NCBI RefSeq assembly: GCF_963576615.1
Contig: NC_088714.1
Coordinates: 27,214,558-27,278,557 of the forward strand
Direction: 5' to 3'
Source: Watersipora subatra
Lineage: Eukaryota; Bryozoa; Gymnolaemata; Cheilostomatida; Watersiporidae
DNA length: 64,000 nucleotides
In this document: piece by piece, positions 36,701-50,700 of the stretch
Numbering within the stretch: the stretch's first letter is position 1
How the letters are laid out: each line of letters begins with the position of its first letter
Translations under genes and position numbers: made by a program
Notes under the pieces: model-generated
Database searches by the model: none
The model's input: the letters and a program-made list of their open reading frames with translations, nothing else
Told to the model about the DNA's origin: nothing

Positions 36701-39700
36701 GTATCAAGTCGAACTTATTTAAAAAAGCTCTCAACTTTACAGACACTATTGCAATCTATACTCTGAGTTGAAATCATACAAAAAAATTTGTAGGTTGAAC
36801 AAGTTTTAAATAGTAGCCATCTCGTTGCCTCTAAATGTAGACACTTTCCTTTTAAGCAATAACCGTAGGCTTTATCTGTGGTAAACCTATGTAGTGCTGC
36901 CCTGACTGAAAGCTGAACTTAATCTTTATAAATAAACAGCTGAAATGCTAAGCACTTGATCAGAAAGTCCATCAAATCTACAACTGCTGAAAAAAATAAA
37001 CAGAAATTTGAATCAGCAAAGAAGTTGAAGCAGCGACAGCATGCAAACTGACTATTAATATAGAGTAACATCAAAACAATATGATTTTGATAATACCTGT
37101 CCCTCTGCATTATTTGTAGTAAACTGAATAATAGCCACCTCTTTTGAATTTGAGTATCATGTATGCACAATCATGCCTTAATGCATCTGTAATAATGTTA
37201 AAACTAACCAATTTAGCGTAAAAATATTATAGTGACTGTTTTTGACTCAAATTCATGCAACCTATTAACTGGTAAGAGATTTTTGTAGACTATTTTTACA
37301 AAGTTTCTATTTGTGTCAAAATTTTCTTGATGTACATCTTATAAAACTATAAGGTATGTTAGTTTAGCTTTATAGTCCCAAACCAATATAAACTTTTATT
37401 CATACGCTTTATTGTTCACTTACAAAAATAATTTTTATTTTGAGACAAAAAATTGAAAAAAAATGAACAAAATACAAAATGGAGTCAATTACCTGTGACT
37501 TTTTTGAGTATAAGTTACATTTTTTTGTTCCAAAACGCCGCCCAAAAAGTCAGTTGCGGCTTATACACAAATAAATGTTTGAGGTATTTCCTTGCTATTG
37601 CTTTGTACAAACTATTGCACATGGCACATGGCTACTGAACTAAAGCATACCTTTATACATGACTGTGACTTTACATTTCACCTGATTGAAACAGACCAAC
37701 AACAAACATTTCATTCGCAAAATATATTTGGTGTTATGGTGTTATTATGATACCACATTCGTACAATTTTTGGAACAATATGGAAACAAAGCTGCAGAGC
37801 GTAAATGTAGAAGCTCAGAAAAATTTGTTCGAGAATGGGGTAAGGCTGCAGGTTGTAATGAATAAATCGTGTTAAAAAGATTTTGTATTGTTTCACACAT
37901 CAAATATAGGTTTGACTTATCCAAGCGTACATATTGTACTTGAATTAGCATGATATAACTATTATATACATACAATTTTACATATGATCCCGCTTTATTG
38001 CACGCATGTACCCACTTTATTTGATAACACATTCAAGAATCAGTTTTGAACACTCAAGCTACACAGCTTTTAGTATGTACTTTAAACTTGTAAGTTTGAT
38101 TTCTATATAAATCTCAGTCTTTGCCTGTCGTACTTATAGCGATTGAAATCTAGGAATTGAGAATCCACTTCGCACTAGAATTGAACTCAGAACCACCAGT
38201 TCTGCCGACAAACGAGTCTTTGCCATACTGTGGAATAATTGTGCACATACTTATGCAGAGTTTGCAAAAATATTATTGGTTACTACTAGCACGCTTAAAG
38301 GTTATGATTGCGGGAGAGATCATGACGCGTGGCGTAACAAATATAAGCACAAGCTGGCTTCAGGCAGACGGAAATGGCTCTTATTATAGTAAAGATTTTG
38401 ACTAGCTTAAATTACTAGCTGAGTTACTCAAATTCATTAAGTGAAAAAACTTAGCCAATGACAACTACATTACCTGTCACTATTTGTAAGCTGTTTTAAA
38501 GCTAGAACAAATGCATAGCAAAAGAAATAATTAATGTTTTTCAACGCTCTGTTTTAGCTATGCCTGACGCTTTCAAATATTTAAATTATGCATTGGCCGA
38601 ACACACACAGAAATAACAAACTCCTTCATTTAAAAGTTAGAATGGTAAATGTTGCATATATGGATTATAAACGAATTTTCTGTGCAAAAACCTTTCTCGT
38701 GCAACACCGGACATCCACCTACATGTAGTAAAACAATAACGGAAACTTACCAAATTTCTTAGCCACATATCTCACTATGGCCTTAGACATGAGCAACCTC
38801 CCCTCCTCACACTTAAACACTGGAACTTGTCCAAGTGGAAGGGCTGTAAAATAAAACATTTTTCTGCCAAAAGGGTGCTTTTTTAGGCATTTCTCTTAAA
38901 CCTGAGCAAAACTTTGGCTTGTAAGAGTTCGGCAAATTTCCATGCAACTTTTATTGTCAATAGTTTACAATGTATTTTTCCTATCATTTTGTTATTTCTC
39001 AATAATTAATTGTACAAAATGTGGCCAATTTCAAAATTTGGGGAGATGTTAGTAAAAATAAACGAATTACTATGGTTAATTATCTATAACATTACTCCAT
39101 ATAAAACTTTGAAAAAAAAACAATGCAAATTTTTTCTGTTGTGTATCTCTAAGTTTGCAAAACAATGAACTCTGATTATTTTTATTTTTATATAGCTTAT
39201 GGACCAAAATACTGCCAAATAAAGCTAATAATTTTAAAATATTTAATTCTCAGTTACATTTTATAATTATATGGCAATTAAATATTGGTTAGATATATAG
39301 TGGTGATAGCAATTATGGAACCACTTAGAATGAAAATGATATTAATTATTAATTCATAACTATGCATTAATGCTAATTGTTGTTAATTCAATACTTGATA
39401 AAGTTATAATTTGTTAAATATTTCCTAAATGAATTAGTAATTAGTATTAATAATGTTTTAATATTGAGCTGGCCGGCCTTTATTGTCAATCACAAGATAA
39501 GATAAAATGGGTGCCCAATAAAAAGACTATCTTTTTAGAATACAACATACAACAATAGAACAAAGGTATCCGTGTAACTATTATGGAACTTAAGTGGTGG
39601 CTTCTGGAGTATTAGTAGCATCTTAGTATTTAGTTGGTAAGCCCATATTGTCAACCACAGAGTAGGATGAAAAAGGTTGCTCATTAAATATTATATTTGT

Positions 39701-41313
39701 TGATAGTACTTTTGGTGGCAGACAGAGTGTCTACCAATCTTGCTTCTCAGATATGTATTGTATGTATAGTTTGAGATTACAAAGAAATTGAGTTTATGCC
39801 ATAAATAACAAAAAAACAAAAATTTATTGGGTTCCGTAATCATGATCATCACTGTAAAAGAACATTGCATGATTTCAGAACATTGAAATAGGTCTTCATG
39901 ACAAAACACAAAAACAACTATGTAAAAAAAGAGATTTTGCTGAGTACGGCCAGCTAATGCATAAATCTAGGTGGTTGCAATCATTTAACTTGCACTTTCT
40001 AGCACATTGCGTTGCTTGTCAGTTCTGCTAAACTCTTTGACAATGTTGATTAGATACACCTGAACTCTATTACAGCTATTATCATATCAAGGAATGTCGT
40101 CTCATTGCAAAGTCATGGTGATAGAAGTAAAATTGCAAAGAATTTATGTTTCATCATCTTGGTACCGCTAAAAGGCATTAGGGTGTGTAAATTTCTAGCT
40201 AGAGCAGGAAAATGAATTCCGGCGCTGCGAGAAGTCGCGCAACCTTGACAAAGGAAAAATGTGAATGACTGCGTTCATTTATCGAGAGAAGATCTAGGTC
40301 ACTGCTGATAGCCTCTGGACTCCGCAGCCTTTGACACTGCGTGATTAGGACAATAAATTGAATTTCTACCAGTTCATGCATAAATCATGTTGCTGTGTTG
40401 AGAATAGATAAAAATGGAATAAGCATATTTTCACCTGAGTAAACAACACAGAAAAGAAATTTTCTTCAAGAGGTTTGGCATTAACACTAAAATATAGTGC
40501 AATTTTAATATTATCACATAGCATTTAGATAACAAGTTAAATAACTTTGTCTGTGGAAGATGCAATAAGTTGATTCAATATATATATATACGTATGGTAA
40601 AGACTTACTTGATGATACGTACAGTTTTGGTTCAGAGCAAAACTGAACTTATTAATTATCTCAATTAATAAGATCTTTGGCAAAAAAGCTTCAGCAAAAT
40701 TTAACTCAGTTGCTGGCTCAAAACACATTAAGTCCATGCATGGAATTTACTATAAAATGTAAAAGGCCTATTTTCTGTTTTTATAACATAGAGCAGCAAA
40801 AACTTCTAAAGATAAGTAAGCGCTGTAAAAGAATATGTTTTTTTCAGAGATTGGCAATAAAACTACATCTGCAATCAAAACTTCAGCTGCATTAATGAAG
40901 TCTCAGAGCCCAAATTAATTGACTTTGGATAAACAAGAATACAGTAAACTTCTGAACATTTGCAATTAATTATCACAACCCTAAAATGTTGTTCTTATCA
41001 GAAAAATACTCTCATGAAAGCTAATTTAAGGCCAAGTACAATTTTTATAATTTTCATACCCTTGAACTTTAGGATTTAATAAACCAATAATATAATTTAA
41101 TATTTAATATAACCAACTCAAATAACAAGGAAAAATACAAAAAATAAAAACAAGACCAATCTCTCTTTATAACTAACCAGCTTTCACTGGTATCCATTCT
41201 TCATGCTTGACTATGTGATCTTCTAGCCTCACACCAGCAAGAGCGTAGAGCATTCTAATTGGTCCAGCTCTTGCATGCGCACCAAAGTAGGTCAACTTGT
41301 CTAGAGATGCCAT
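33775..41313 (-). CDS. Sigma-class glutathione S-transferase, gene D (4 coding exons)
   Basis: Coding exons are 41178-41313, 38751-38843, 36419-36657 and 33775-33945 on the minus strand, with the cluster-standard lengths, GT-AG borders and 212 residues. Introns are long (2334, 2093, 2473 nt). Tyr9, Arg15, Trp40, Lys44 and Gln51 are present. Glu17 is Gly, and the binding loop reads LMSKAIVRY: Met64 and Ser65 are kept but the following Asn-Ser is Lys-Ala. The C-terminal domain has WDEAMNDM near residue 84, like gene E, and ISLAD at 157-161. The last exon is strikingly similar to gene F. The ATG follows TTTTGGAAG, a weaker acceptor than in the other five; without a UTR intron the frame stays open 17 more codons upstream to an ATG at 41362-41364, so the start is slightly less certain. 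Gene E starts head to head about 3.4 kb away. Confidence 0.9.
34918..35442. repeat. CA/CACG simple-sequence tract (about 525 bp)
   Basis: Near-continuous ACACAC with CACG and CATG interruptions inside GST-D intron 3. Long frames on both strands here are His/Thr or Cys/Val artefacts. Confidence 0.97.
36140..36290 (+). repeat. tRNA-derived SINE copy in GST-D intron 3
   Basis: A tRNA-like head (TTGTGGTTCAGTGTTTAGTG, A box; GCGATTCAAATTA, B box) followed by AAGGGCATCTACCCACAATT and TGTGCCAAGTTTCATGAGC. A related body is at 58408-58480. Confidence 0.55.
38100..38730 (+). mobile_element. Helitron-like element in GST-D intron 2
   Basis: Begins near TCTATATAAATCTCAG, has ATAGCGATTGAAATCTAGGA and an antisense tRNA-like module (38160-38230), an internal ATGGCTCTTATTATAGTAAA, and a 3' part with GTGCAACACCGGACATCC ending near 38727. 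Non-coding. Confidence 0.5.
38844..41177. other. GST-D intron 1
   Basis: AT-rich. A diverged direct repeat of about 60 bp (39467-39530 and 39630-39690, sharing TATTGTCAAYCACAG/A) is the only structure noticed. Confidence 0.45.
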
Positions 41314-41739
41314 CTTCCAAAACACAAACGAGAATTCCTTATTGAACAAAGAGAAACATAACAAGTATATTCACCTAAAGTGAAGCTTAAAATAATGGTA
41401 ACACATTTCTAAAAGAACAATTGAATGTTTTAGCAATTTAATGCCTTGAATCAGTTTAGGAGATGGACTTAGATCTTGCGAGTAGTTCAACGCTATCTTT
41501 CTCTTAGGTAGGTTCTAAGGCAGCAAATGTTAGCAAACACAACTAACCTACTGGGCTATACTACAGACAGAGTAATTGAGGAGATAGACGGCTATGACTC
41601 TAAAACCTTGTACACGATTACATTTGTGAATTTTAGTTATATGCTGCATACTACTAAGTCTATCTCAAATTGATGATTTTCTAGCTCTTTAGCAAAGGCT
41701 TTACGACTGTACAATCTATCAAACGCTGAGTAATTTACC

Positions 41740-42250
41740 AGTTATTCAGTGCTGTGTAACTGTACAATGCATCAAGTGCGATACAACTGAACAATATATC
41801 AAATACTGTGGGAATAGACCACGTGTCAAAAGTTTTTAGCTGTTCTATGCATCAACTACTGTCACACTCTGCAATGTATCAAACACTGTACCACTGTGTA
41901 ACATTTGTACAACTGTACAACATATGTACAACAGTACAACAGACCAAGCATTGTATAACTGTACAACATAGCAAACACTGTATAACTGTTCAACGCATCA
42001 AAATCGGTACAATGTAAGTTGTACATTGTTTGATATATCCAGAGGAATTATATTAAACAATGTACAACTGTACAATATATCAAAACATTGTACAACTGTG
42101 CAATATATCAAACATTAAACAATTGTACAATATATCAAACATTGTACAACTGTACAACATATCACTACTGTACAGCTGTGCAATATATCAAACATTATAC
42201 AACTAGACAATGATTTATATTAAATGCTGTACAACTGTACGATACATTTC
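41740..42250. repeat. 27-bp degenerate tandem repeat in the D-E head-to-head spacer
   Basis: Some 18 diverged copies of TGTACAACTGTACAATATAT plus CAAACAT. Each unit holds a TGTACA-type palindrome. Confidence 0.85.
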
Positions 42251-43539
42251 CTTCAGGCTGCTGAACACTTTTGCTGCAAAGATTATTACAACTACTCACC
42301 CTGCTATACTTACTCCTGCTGTTCCTGGGCAATAGCGACTACGAAGAGAAAGAGTGATGAAGTTAGTGTGAGCATCTGTAATAGCAATCTTAGAGCCTTC
42401 TTAGTATTTTATATTAAACACTCCTACCTGTTTACAATTGCAAGGCAACACAGAGACTGTCAGGTCATCACAAGCTGTTAGCATGTGGAACGCATCAATT
42501 TGTGGTAATCTAAGCGGGAGTTATCTGCTCTTAGCAGAAAGAAACTCCTTTTGGTTACATTAAATTTTCTTTCTTCCCAGTGCTGGTGTTTTTTACCTTT
42601 TATGAAATCCATGAGAATGCAAATATAATTTTTGCTAGTTTGTACAACAAGACATCTATTATATACCCAAGCTTTGATTATTATTCTAGCCATATGAACT
42701 GTTATAACACAGATGTCACAGCATCACGGATGAAAAAACACTGCGGTTTTGTCTGATAGGTATTATTGTTTATGTTCTTTGAAACTGATTTTGTTAATGC
42801 AATTTCCCTTTCTCGATTATTAATTGAAACTCTTTCTGTTATTCTAAGTTCTGTGTATACAATTTATATAAAAATATGTGTATAAAATGTGAGTATACTT
42901 TTAGTATAACAGCAGAAGACAAGGTTTCAGACTAAATCAATACTTGAAGAATTTTTTTAAAACCTTTAACAGCAGCCACGGCGCTGAAAATGCTGCATCA
43001 TTTCCATTTTTATAGTTTCTATCATCAAAAAGACTACGTGGCAGACCCTTTCTCTCTATTGATTTTTTGTGGCACTATATTTAAAACATTTGTTTTACAA
43101 AATGCATACAGACTGCCAAATGAAAGTACTGTATATATATAAACAATTTATATTTTATTGAAGTTTACTCGCACCTCATGAAGGTCTTTGCAGATTGAAT
43201 TAGATACACTCTAACACTTAGTGCTCATTATATACACTACCTTCCCGCGGATGCTTTCTACAGCAGTCAAATACCATTAATATGCAAGACTGTAGACAGT
43301 ATTATCATTTTTCAAAGACTACCATTTCAGCAATACTGGCATTGTAAAGCCTGATTACTTTACCACAGTATAACTTGAACAATAGCTAAAAAGAAATAAA
43401 AATAGGGCTGTGTCTGCTATTATAATTACATAAAGTAAGTAAAGTAGGTCACAGATAAGAACTTCCTTGTCACAGTAATACCGCTGACTAAATTATTTTA
43501 TGCTTGATTGATCTCCCGCTGACAAGCTCCGCCTTGTCT

Positions 43540-43668
43540 TGTGCATAAAACTCCTGCTCATAAATAAAGGTCTGTTAATAGCATATCATATTCAGGCTAT
43601 AAGTAAGCGGCAGCACTGCAAGTTCACTGTCAGCAAAATCACAGATTGAGAGAAGAAATCAAAGTAAG
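43540..43668 (+). promoter_or_regulatory. Candidate promoter and 5'UTR exon of GST gene E
   Basis: A less AT-rich stretch 1.1 kb upstream of the gene E ATG. It contains TATA-like CATAAATAAAGG at 43559-43570, then about 90 nt free of repeats, then two overlapping donors (GTAAGG at 43664 and GTATGA at 43669). A GTCAGCA (reverse TGCTGAC, a Maf half-site) is at 43629. The repeat-free composition, TATA-like box and donor fit a first noncoding exon splicing to the acceptor at the ATG. This is inference. Confidence 0.4.
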
Positions 43669-44389
43669 GTATGAGCATTGTGCTTCGCCGTAGTATGAGG
43701 CAGATCTGTAATATAGTTTGTACATTTATATAGTATTAGCTACCTGAAGGTGCTGCTTTAGTAAACAACTTTGGGATTCGACTAACATGTGTACAAATAC
43801 AATTGTGTTTTACAGCAACTTCTTTTTTCCATGAATCTTTTTTTACGTTGGGCTTTGAAGGTTTGTTTAGCTAATTGGCCAGCATCAGATACTGGTCGGT
43901 ATTTAGCGAGACTACATATTCTCCTTTGCTAGTTTTATCGCGTTTCTGCGTGAAAATGCGCGAAGCCCGATGAGTGAAGTTGGTAAGCAAACAGCAAACG
44001 TTTGAAACACTCAAAGGTTACTTTATGCTATAAAAATAGACTAGGATAGAAACCACATAATATAAGCATTTTCTTTCATCAATCCAACTATCGACTTCTC
44101 AGAACCTGCAATTAACAAGCGATTTTTGCAGTCAATTTGCTGAAAGGTCAAGTGATTAAATAACATACACCGGTGATTTGTTATGATGACTTGTTTACCT
44201 ACAGCATCACGTAAAACACTACTGTAAAATTGCACATCAATACTTCTAATATAAAAATGCTCTGGAAATCAGATTTCTTTTTTTAAAATAATAGTTATTA
44301 TTAAGCAGTTTTAATTTAATATATAATGTAATTGCTTGTCATCAGGACCATTAGCAAACATAATTTACATGATTCATAGAACCTTTACT

Positions 44390-44600
44390 ATAATAAGTAT
44401 AATAGTTCATCTTTACGTCCGTCCATCTGTCTGTATGTCCATCTGTCTGTCTGTACGTCTGTTCATCTTTTCGAAGTCACACTAAGGCCGTTAAGAAAAA
44501 TGACTCCACCGCACAGGAATCAAACCCCATATTCAAATTCTGATTTACAATCTGCACTACTCGATCACTTTTGACATTTAATAATAATTGTGCACATAGT
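44390..44600 (+). mobile_element. Helitron-like 5' part with tRNA-like module
   Basis: Begins ACTATAATAAGTATAATAG, then a CCATCTGTCTG-type tract. The minus strand has a clear B-box-like GGGGTTTGATTCCTG near 44515-44530. It lies just upstream of the gene E start. Confidence 0.5.
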
Positions 44601-44764
44601 TATTACATATGATGGTCTCTCACGGCTCACAAGACTGACACTATACTATTAACTATAAATACACAGTGTATAAACTAATCCTCTGCATATCTAACGTTTA
44701 TTATATCAAGTTAAATGATTTTTGTGTCTATTTAATATGTATGTGACATATTTATTTGGCATAG

Positions 44765-47700
44765 ATGTCTGCCGGAGACAAGCTTGTATACTTCACAGCG
44801 CATGGAAGGGCTGAACCTACCAGAATGCTCTACATTGTGGCAGGGAAAAGTCTAAATGATGTTCGGGTGACTCACCAGGAATGGCCAATAATGAAAGGAG
44901 GTGAGGCAACTTCAATTTGGATGAATGTTTTATTGTTAGTACTTGTATATTGGTTTGATTGTCAGAGTGAGTTTGGCCTTAATCTTAGAATACTTCTACA
45001 TGTGTTCTATGTCATAATGTATATAATCTTAGAATACTTCTACATGTGTTCTATGTCATAATGTATATAATCTTAGAATACTTCTACATGTGTTCTATGT
45101 CATAATGTATATAATCTTAGAATACTTCTACATGTGTTCTATGTCATAATGTATATAATCTTAGAATACTTCAACATGTGTTCTATGTCATAATGTATAT
45201 ATACATAATCCTATATGTCATATATCCCATAAGACATATCCCATGGTCATAGACATCCATTTGAATTACAATACTGCTGCGCATTTGGAGTATAACATTG
45301 TCATTAAATATCTAAGCAATTTGAGATGTGTACTGGCATATTGCTAATAGCTTATAATATACCATGGCCATAGACATCTAAATAGTTTGATATTTTTACT
45401 AAAATATTGCTAATAGCGTGAAATTTCTCAAGGTCCTAGATAGCCTACATCTAAGCAATATGAATTTTGTACAAATATATTGCTAACATTTGGTAATACT
45501 GCAAGGTTATAGATATCTAGAATAGTTTGATATTTTTTCTGTGTAATATCTTCAGGTCATAGGGTCTATATGTAAATAGTTTGAACTTTATACTAAAATT
45601 CTACTAAAATAGGTATAGTATTGTGAGGGCATAGACATGTGAATAATCTGTAATTTGTTAAAATATTGCTACAAATGTGTGTTAGTATAGCAAAAGCAAC
45701 AGCCATGCAATGCACATTTTCATTGTCTAAATAAAATACAGTTAATAATATGAATGTTAACAGTTAACATGTATGAATGTTTAAACAAAAATATTTGCAT
45801 AAGCTACAATATGAAAATTGTCAAACAAAATCCCCATGATTGTAATCTGATGAAAGTACCTGATAGCAAAGGTGTGTTCCCAACAGTTGTTTGCATTATT
45901 CAACAAGAGAGGTTTATGACAATTCAGGTGTTGTACATCGATCAGAGAATTCTTCCATCTGAGAGAAATGCAAGAATCCTTATAGGGAACCCACTTTTGA
46001 GTTAGTAAGACTGAATATGGACATGGATAAACTTACTAAAATACCTATTGATTGATGACAATGCTACTTGATGTCATTTCTCAATGCCAATATCAAATTA
46101 GTAGCTTATAATAAGAATAGTATTTAGTTGTGATTTCTAGAGTAAAAACTTTAGCTTTATTCCGAGATAAAGATCTACTTCTGAACATATACTGCTACAG
46201 CTAGTCCTATTATAATGTAACATCTGGAAGGTTAGATCAAATTCTACAGAGTGTGAGATATGCTTTTGCTATAAACAAGTACTGTTTGGAATTTGTGTAC
46301 AAATACTTGTGCCTAAATATTTAAATGAGGTTAAATGTTACCAGGTAGTACTATGCAATGACTAAGTGTTACCAGGTAGTACTATACAATGACTAAGTGT
46401 TATCAGGTAGTACTATGCAATGACTAAGTGTTATCAGGTAGTACTATTCAATGACTAAGTGTTACCAAATAATACCATACAATGACCCAGCAATTTATCG
46501 CTAAAACTTTGGTTATCCAAGAAGGCTGTTAACAAAGTGACACAGCAAAAGTTGATAGTGTTTATTCCTTTGCTCTGCTTGCTTAGCCTTTTCCACATTT
46601 TTGCTAAAATTATTTTCGAGGTAAATTCTTACTCAAAGGTACTTCGACTGTTATTTTAAACTGAATGAAGGAAACATTTTTATGCATTTATTGCTTACAG
46701 CATGCGATTAGCAAAGAGTATTTGACTAACTCTCACTAAAAATAGCATTTTTGATCGACAATTATTGCAGGTATTTTTGTCTCGCTGAAGGACTTGCTCA
46801 CTGACTGAGCATGCCAATTGAACATTATTGAACTTCTCATATGTTCCGGGCAAAAGTGACACAACATCATAAATGTTGTGTCATCTGTTATTTGGTCTGT
46901 CCAGCAACAGTGATTGGTACATAGCAATGACAAATCTGTATCACAAAGGATTTGATCTCGGAACCTCCGATCACCACGCAATAACTTACCCAATTGAGCT
47001 ACGCATGCTTCTGATAAGTGTGAGCCCCTTTGTGTGAGGTCCTGATAATGACTCATAAGCGGGCGATGTGAGTTGCTATCAGGGTTGAAATACGCATAGC
47101 AATCTGAGTTATTCAATTTTAATAAAGCTTGCTCTCACAGCTCTTATTAGGAAGTTTAGCAATACAGATACTAACTTATTCAAATTAGCGATTGGCAATG
47201 TGTCAGGCTAATGGCAAGTGGTAGGCAACTACCTTACCTGCAACTGTTTATAAGCTGTTTTTAATACCTGTGCAACACCGGTCATTCATCTAGTCTCTAC
47301 TCTAATAAGAGCCGTGTCTGTCTATCCGTCTGTCTGTCCAAAGCAACAGCTAGAGGCTGGAAAAAGGATTGCACTGTACGGGGTTCAAACTTGTTGTAAT
47401 AATGAAACTCGTGAAACAATGTATAATTTAAGAGATTGGAAAACTACATATAGTTTTGTGGTGACAACATATGCTTTATATAAGCCCTTTTATTTGACTA
47501 AGTTATTATTTGGTTTCACACTCTGTTGAATACTGTTAAAATAACACTGAAATATTTGTGCTTTTTAGAAAGGTAGTAACCTGAGAATGTTAATGATTTA
47601 CAGGTTTTTATGATCACCTACACATGTTTATCGTACTTATACAGTTGTATATCGAAAGCTAAACATAAAGTTTTTGATAAGATTGCATAATGCTGTAGGT

Positions 47701-50700
47701 GTTACATCAAAATTTTTTTTACTTCATAACTTTCGACTGCTTTTCATGAAGTATAATCTTAGCTATTTTTTATCAACTAATGTTTGCGCATATAAAATGA
47801 CAAAATTTTTTTTAACAATTTTCCACATTTTTGTATGAATATATTGCTTGCTTAAGTAAGAAAGCTTTAGACAGCAATGTTTATAGGTAGAGCATTGGTG
47901 CATTTGATGTTTAATCCAATTAATTTGTAGAGAAATGCTTTTGTACATGTAACAGTTTTAGTTGACATGTGAGTAACATGTACTTGTAAGTACAAAATCT
48001 CAATGTAAGTAAGTTGGAGATTTGCAGAAATAAAGAGCGCCCTTTACTCAAAGAATTAAATCTCTTAACACAATGATCTCTCACAAATATGATCTCTTAA
48101 CACAATGTGATATATAAACACGCTGTGTATCAATTATCAAAATTATCAACAACTTTCTGAAAGTTTTTAAAATGAACAAGATCTTTACTTAGCTACCCAA
48201 ACTTTTAAAATGCGTCTGTTCAACTCACTCAATAATTTTTGATTTCTTTTTCAATTGTTCTTCTTTCTTTTAGTATCTAACAAAAACATCATTTTTGTTT
48301 ATAATTACCAATGCCAATAAAAGTTATACTTACAATTCATGAGTGCATGGTAAAGTAAGATTACGCGTGGTCTTGTTCTTTTGAAAACTGTCTTGCTTAC
48401 ATTGAAATCTGTTACTATAGTAGCATATAAAAATAAAAATTATATAAAGTGAACCCAACTAATAGTAAAAACTTAATTAAAATAACCAAATAAGAATAAT
48501 AATTCATTCACTACTACATATAAGTTGTATATTGTAGAACAGCCACTTGGCCAAGTCCCAGTGTTTCATTGTGAGGAGGGGTCTCTTGTCATGTCTCGGA
48601 CCATAGCAAGATTTGCAGCTAAAAGATTAGGTAATTCTTAATTTACCACACCATAAATTTGAAACCAAATTATTTAAATTTTGACTGCAGATCTTTGGAT
48701 TCTTGTATTTACAGATACAGTTTGGTTATCCTTGCAACGCATTACATGATAATCTACCATATTTAAATTTAAGTACATTATAATATAACGTATTTAATCT
48801 TACAATATAGTATTTTAGACTCTAGAATCTTTTGCATTGAAATTGCAAAAAATGTTGAAGCTTAAAAATTAATTTAGTGTTGTAAGTTCACCACAGAAAG
48901 ATTAAGTGCTAAGAAGAACTTGTTTTTTGCACTTCAAACTGCACTAAATTTATTAAAAATATTTAGCATGTCTATGCTTTTGAAAGCGAAAAGTTTGTGC
49001 TTTTATGCTGTACAATTTTTTGGCAATCGCCTACACGTGTTATCTAGAACGCTTGTAATTTTTTGGAAGATAAAAAACCTTCTTGGTGAACAGAGTTATT
49101 GTTTTACTATATCACACTTTTGCAAATTTGGTAAAACAAAACAGTGACTATCAAAGCATAGTAAATGAAATTTTAAGAAGATTCTAAAGATTGTTTCTAA
49201 AATTTCATGTTGCTTGACTGCAGTTGGCAAACAATGTGATATCACTTGACAGCAAAATGGTACCATGTTGTGATACTATTCTTACCAATATTAAAAATAG
49301 TATCTTGAGCCCACAAAAATAACGCATAACTGAAAATGTAATGAATTAGATTTATCAAACTATTTGTTTTTGGACACATCCCCTATTACTTGTCTCATAA
49401 AGTAGTATTAAAAAAATTTGGCAAAGATACCAATTTTATTTTGACAGGAAAATAATTTGACAAAAACTTAAATTCTGCATTGTCACTGCCATAAATTCAT
49501 AGATATATAATCACATTATAAACATATATACACATAGATGCATAAACCTATGGAGACATAAGCATATAGAAAAATAAACCCATAGACCTATAAGCTTACA
49601 CACACATAAATTCATAGTTGTATAAACACATAGACATATAAATATAAACACATAGGCATATAAACTCATAGACATATTAATTCATACAAATATAAACTCA
49701 CAGACATTTAAACTCATAAGCGTGTACTTTCATAGGCATATAAAAGTATAGGCATGTATAGGCCCATACAATTATAAACTCATAGACATGCCAACTCATA
49801 GACATGCCAACTCATAGACATATAACCGCATAACTGTTATATGAAACAGGATTAGTTGGTGAAACAGCTTGGGATGAAGCAATGAATGACATGGTGGTGG
49901 AGACCTGCTCAGACTGCATGGAAGAAATCACAAGAGAAGTTTATTACTGGTTGATTTTTAAACGCTGTCCTGAGCCTGAAGACTCTGCCAAGGTAAAGGA
50001 AGCAGTCAGAGGCAAAATTGTGAAGTCAATGAACTTCATACAGTCTCTGGCTGAAAAGAAAGGAAAGAAATTTATTCTAGATGACAAGGTAATTGCCTTT
50101 ATGCATGTTACAAAGCTACTACACGTATGTCACGGGTAACACAATACATGCTTGTTTCTATTAGATATGCTTACTTTTGTAATGTTAACTATGTGCATAT
50201 AATATACAACATATGTGCATGTTTATATAGCTCATAAGTTACATGTAACACGCTACATGCCTACTTTTACTAGATATGCTTACTTTTGTAATTAATTAAG
50301 GTGAGATTAATCTGAATGAAGCCAAGTGCAACATGTTTTACCTATAATATAAAAATTTAAAAAGGCTGATATCATTGTTAACACAAATTTCAGAGCTTCC
50401 AATGAATCTACAGTAATCAAAATTAAAATGCCTTTTGAGCGTTATGACTGATAAAGAATTTTTAGTTTGTACAAAAATGGAACATTACAAGATGCAATTT
50501 GGAGAAATAATAAGTTAGTTTTTGTGCACTTTAATTTTGGTAAAGGGTTTGAAAATGACCAAACATTTTGATTAAATATAAACCGTAGTGAACAGAATAT
50601 AAAACTGTTTTGTGTAATCGGATCATACAGAAGCCAAAGTCTAGGCTTAACCTCAGTTCTCAGGTTACATTTGCGTCGCCATAAACGCATAAAAAATGGT

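Noticed and set aside
43512-43535. Antioxidant response element upstream of GST-E
   Set aside because: GCTGACAAGCTCC lacks the TGACnnnGC spacing, so only a Maf half-site nearby was noted.
46736-47116. 126-codon minus-strand frame
   Set aside because: It lies across a Helitron-like copy and its tRNA-like module; no domain seen.
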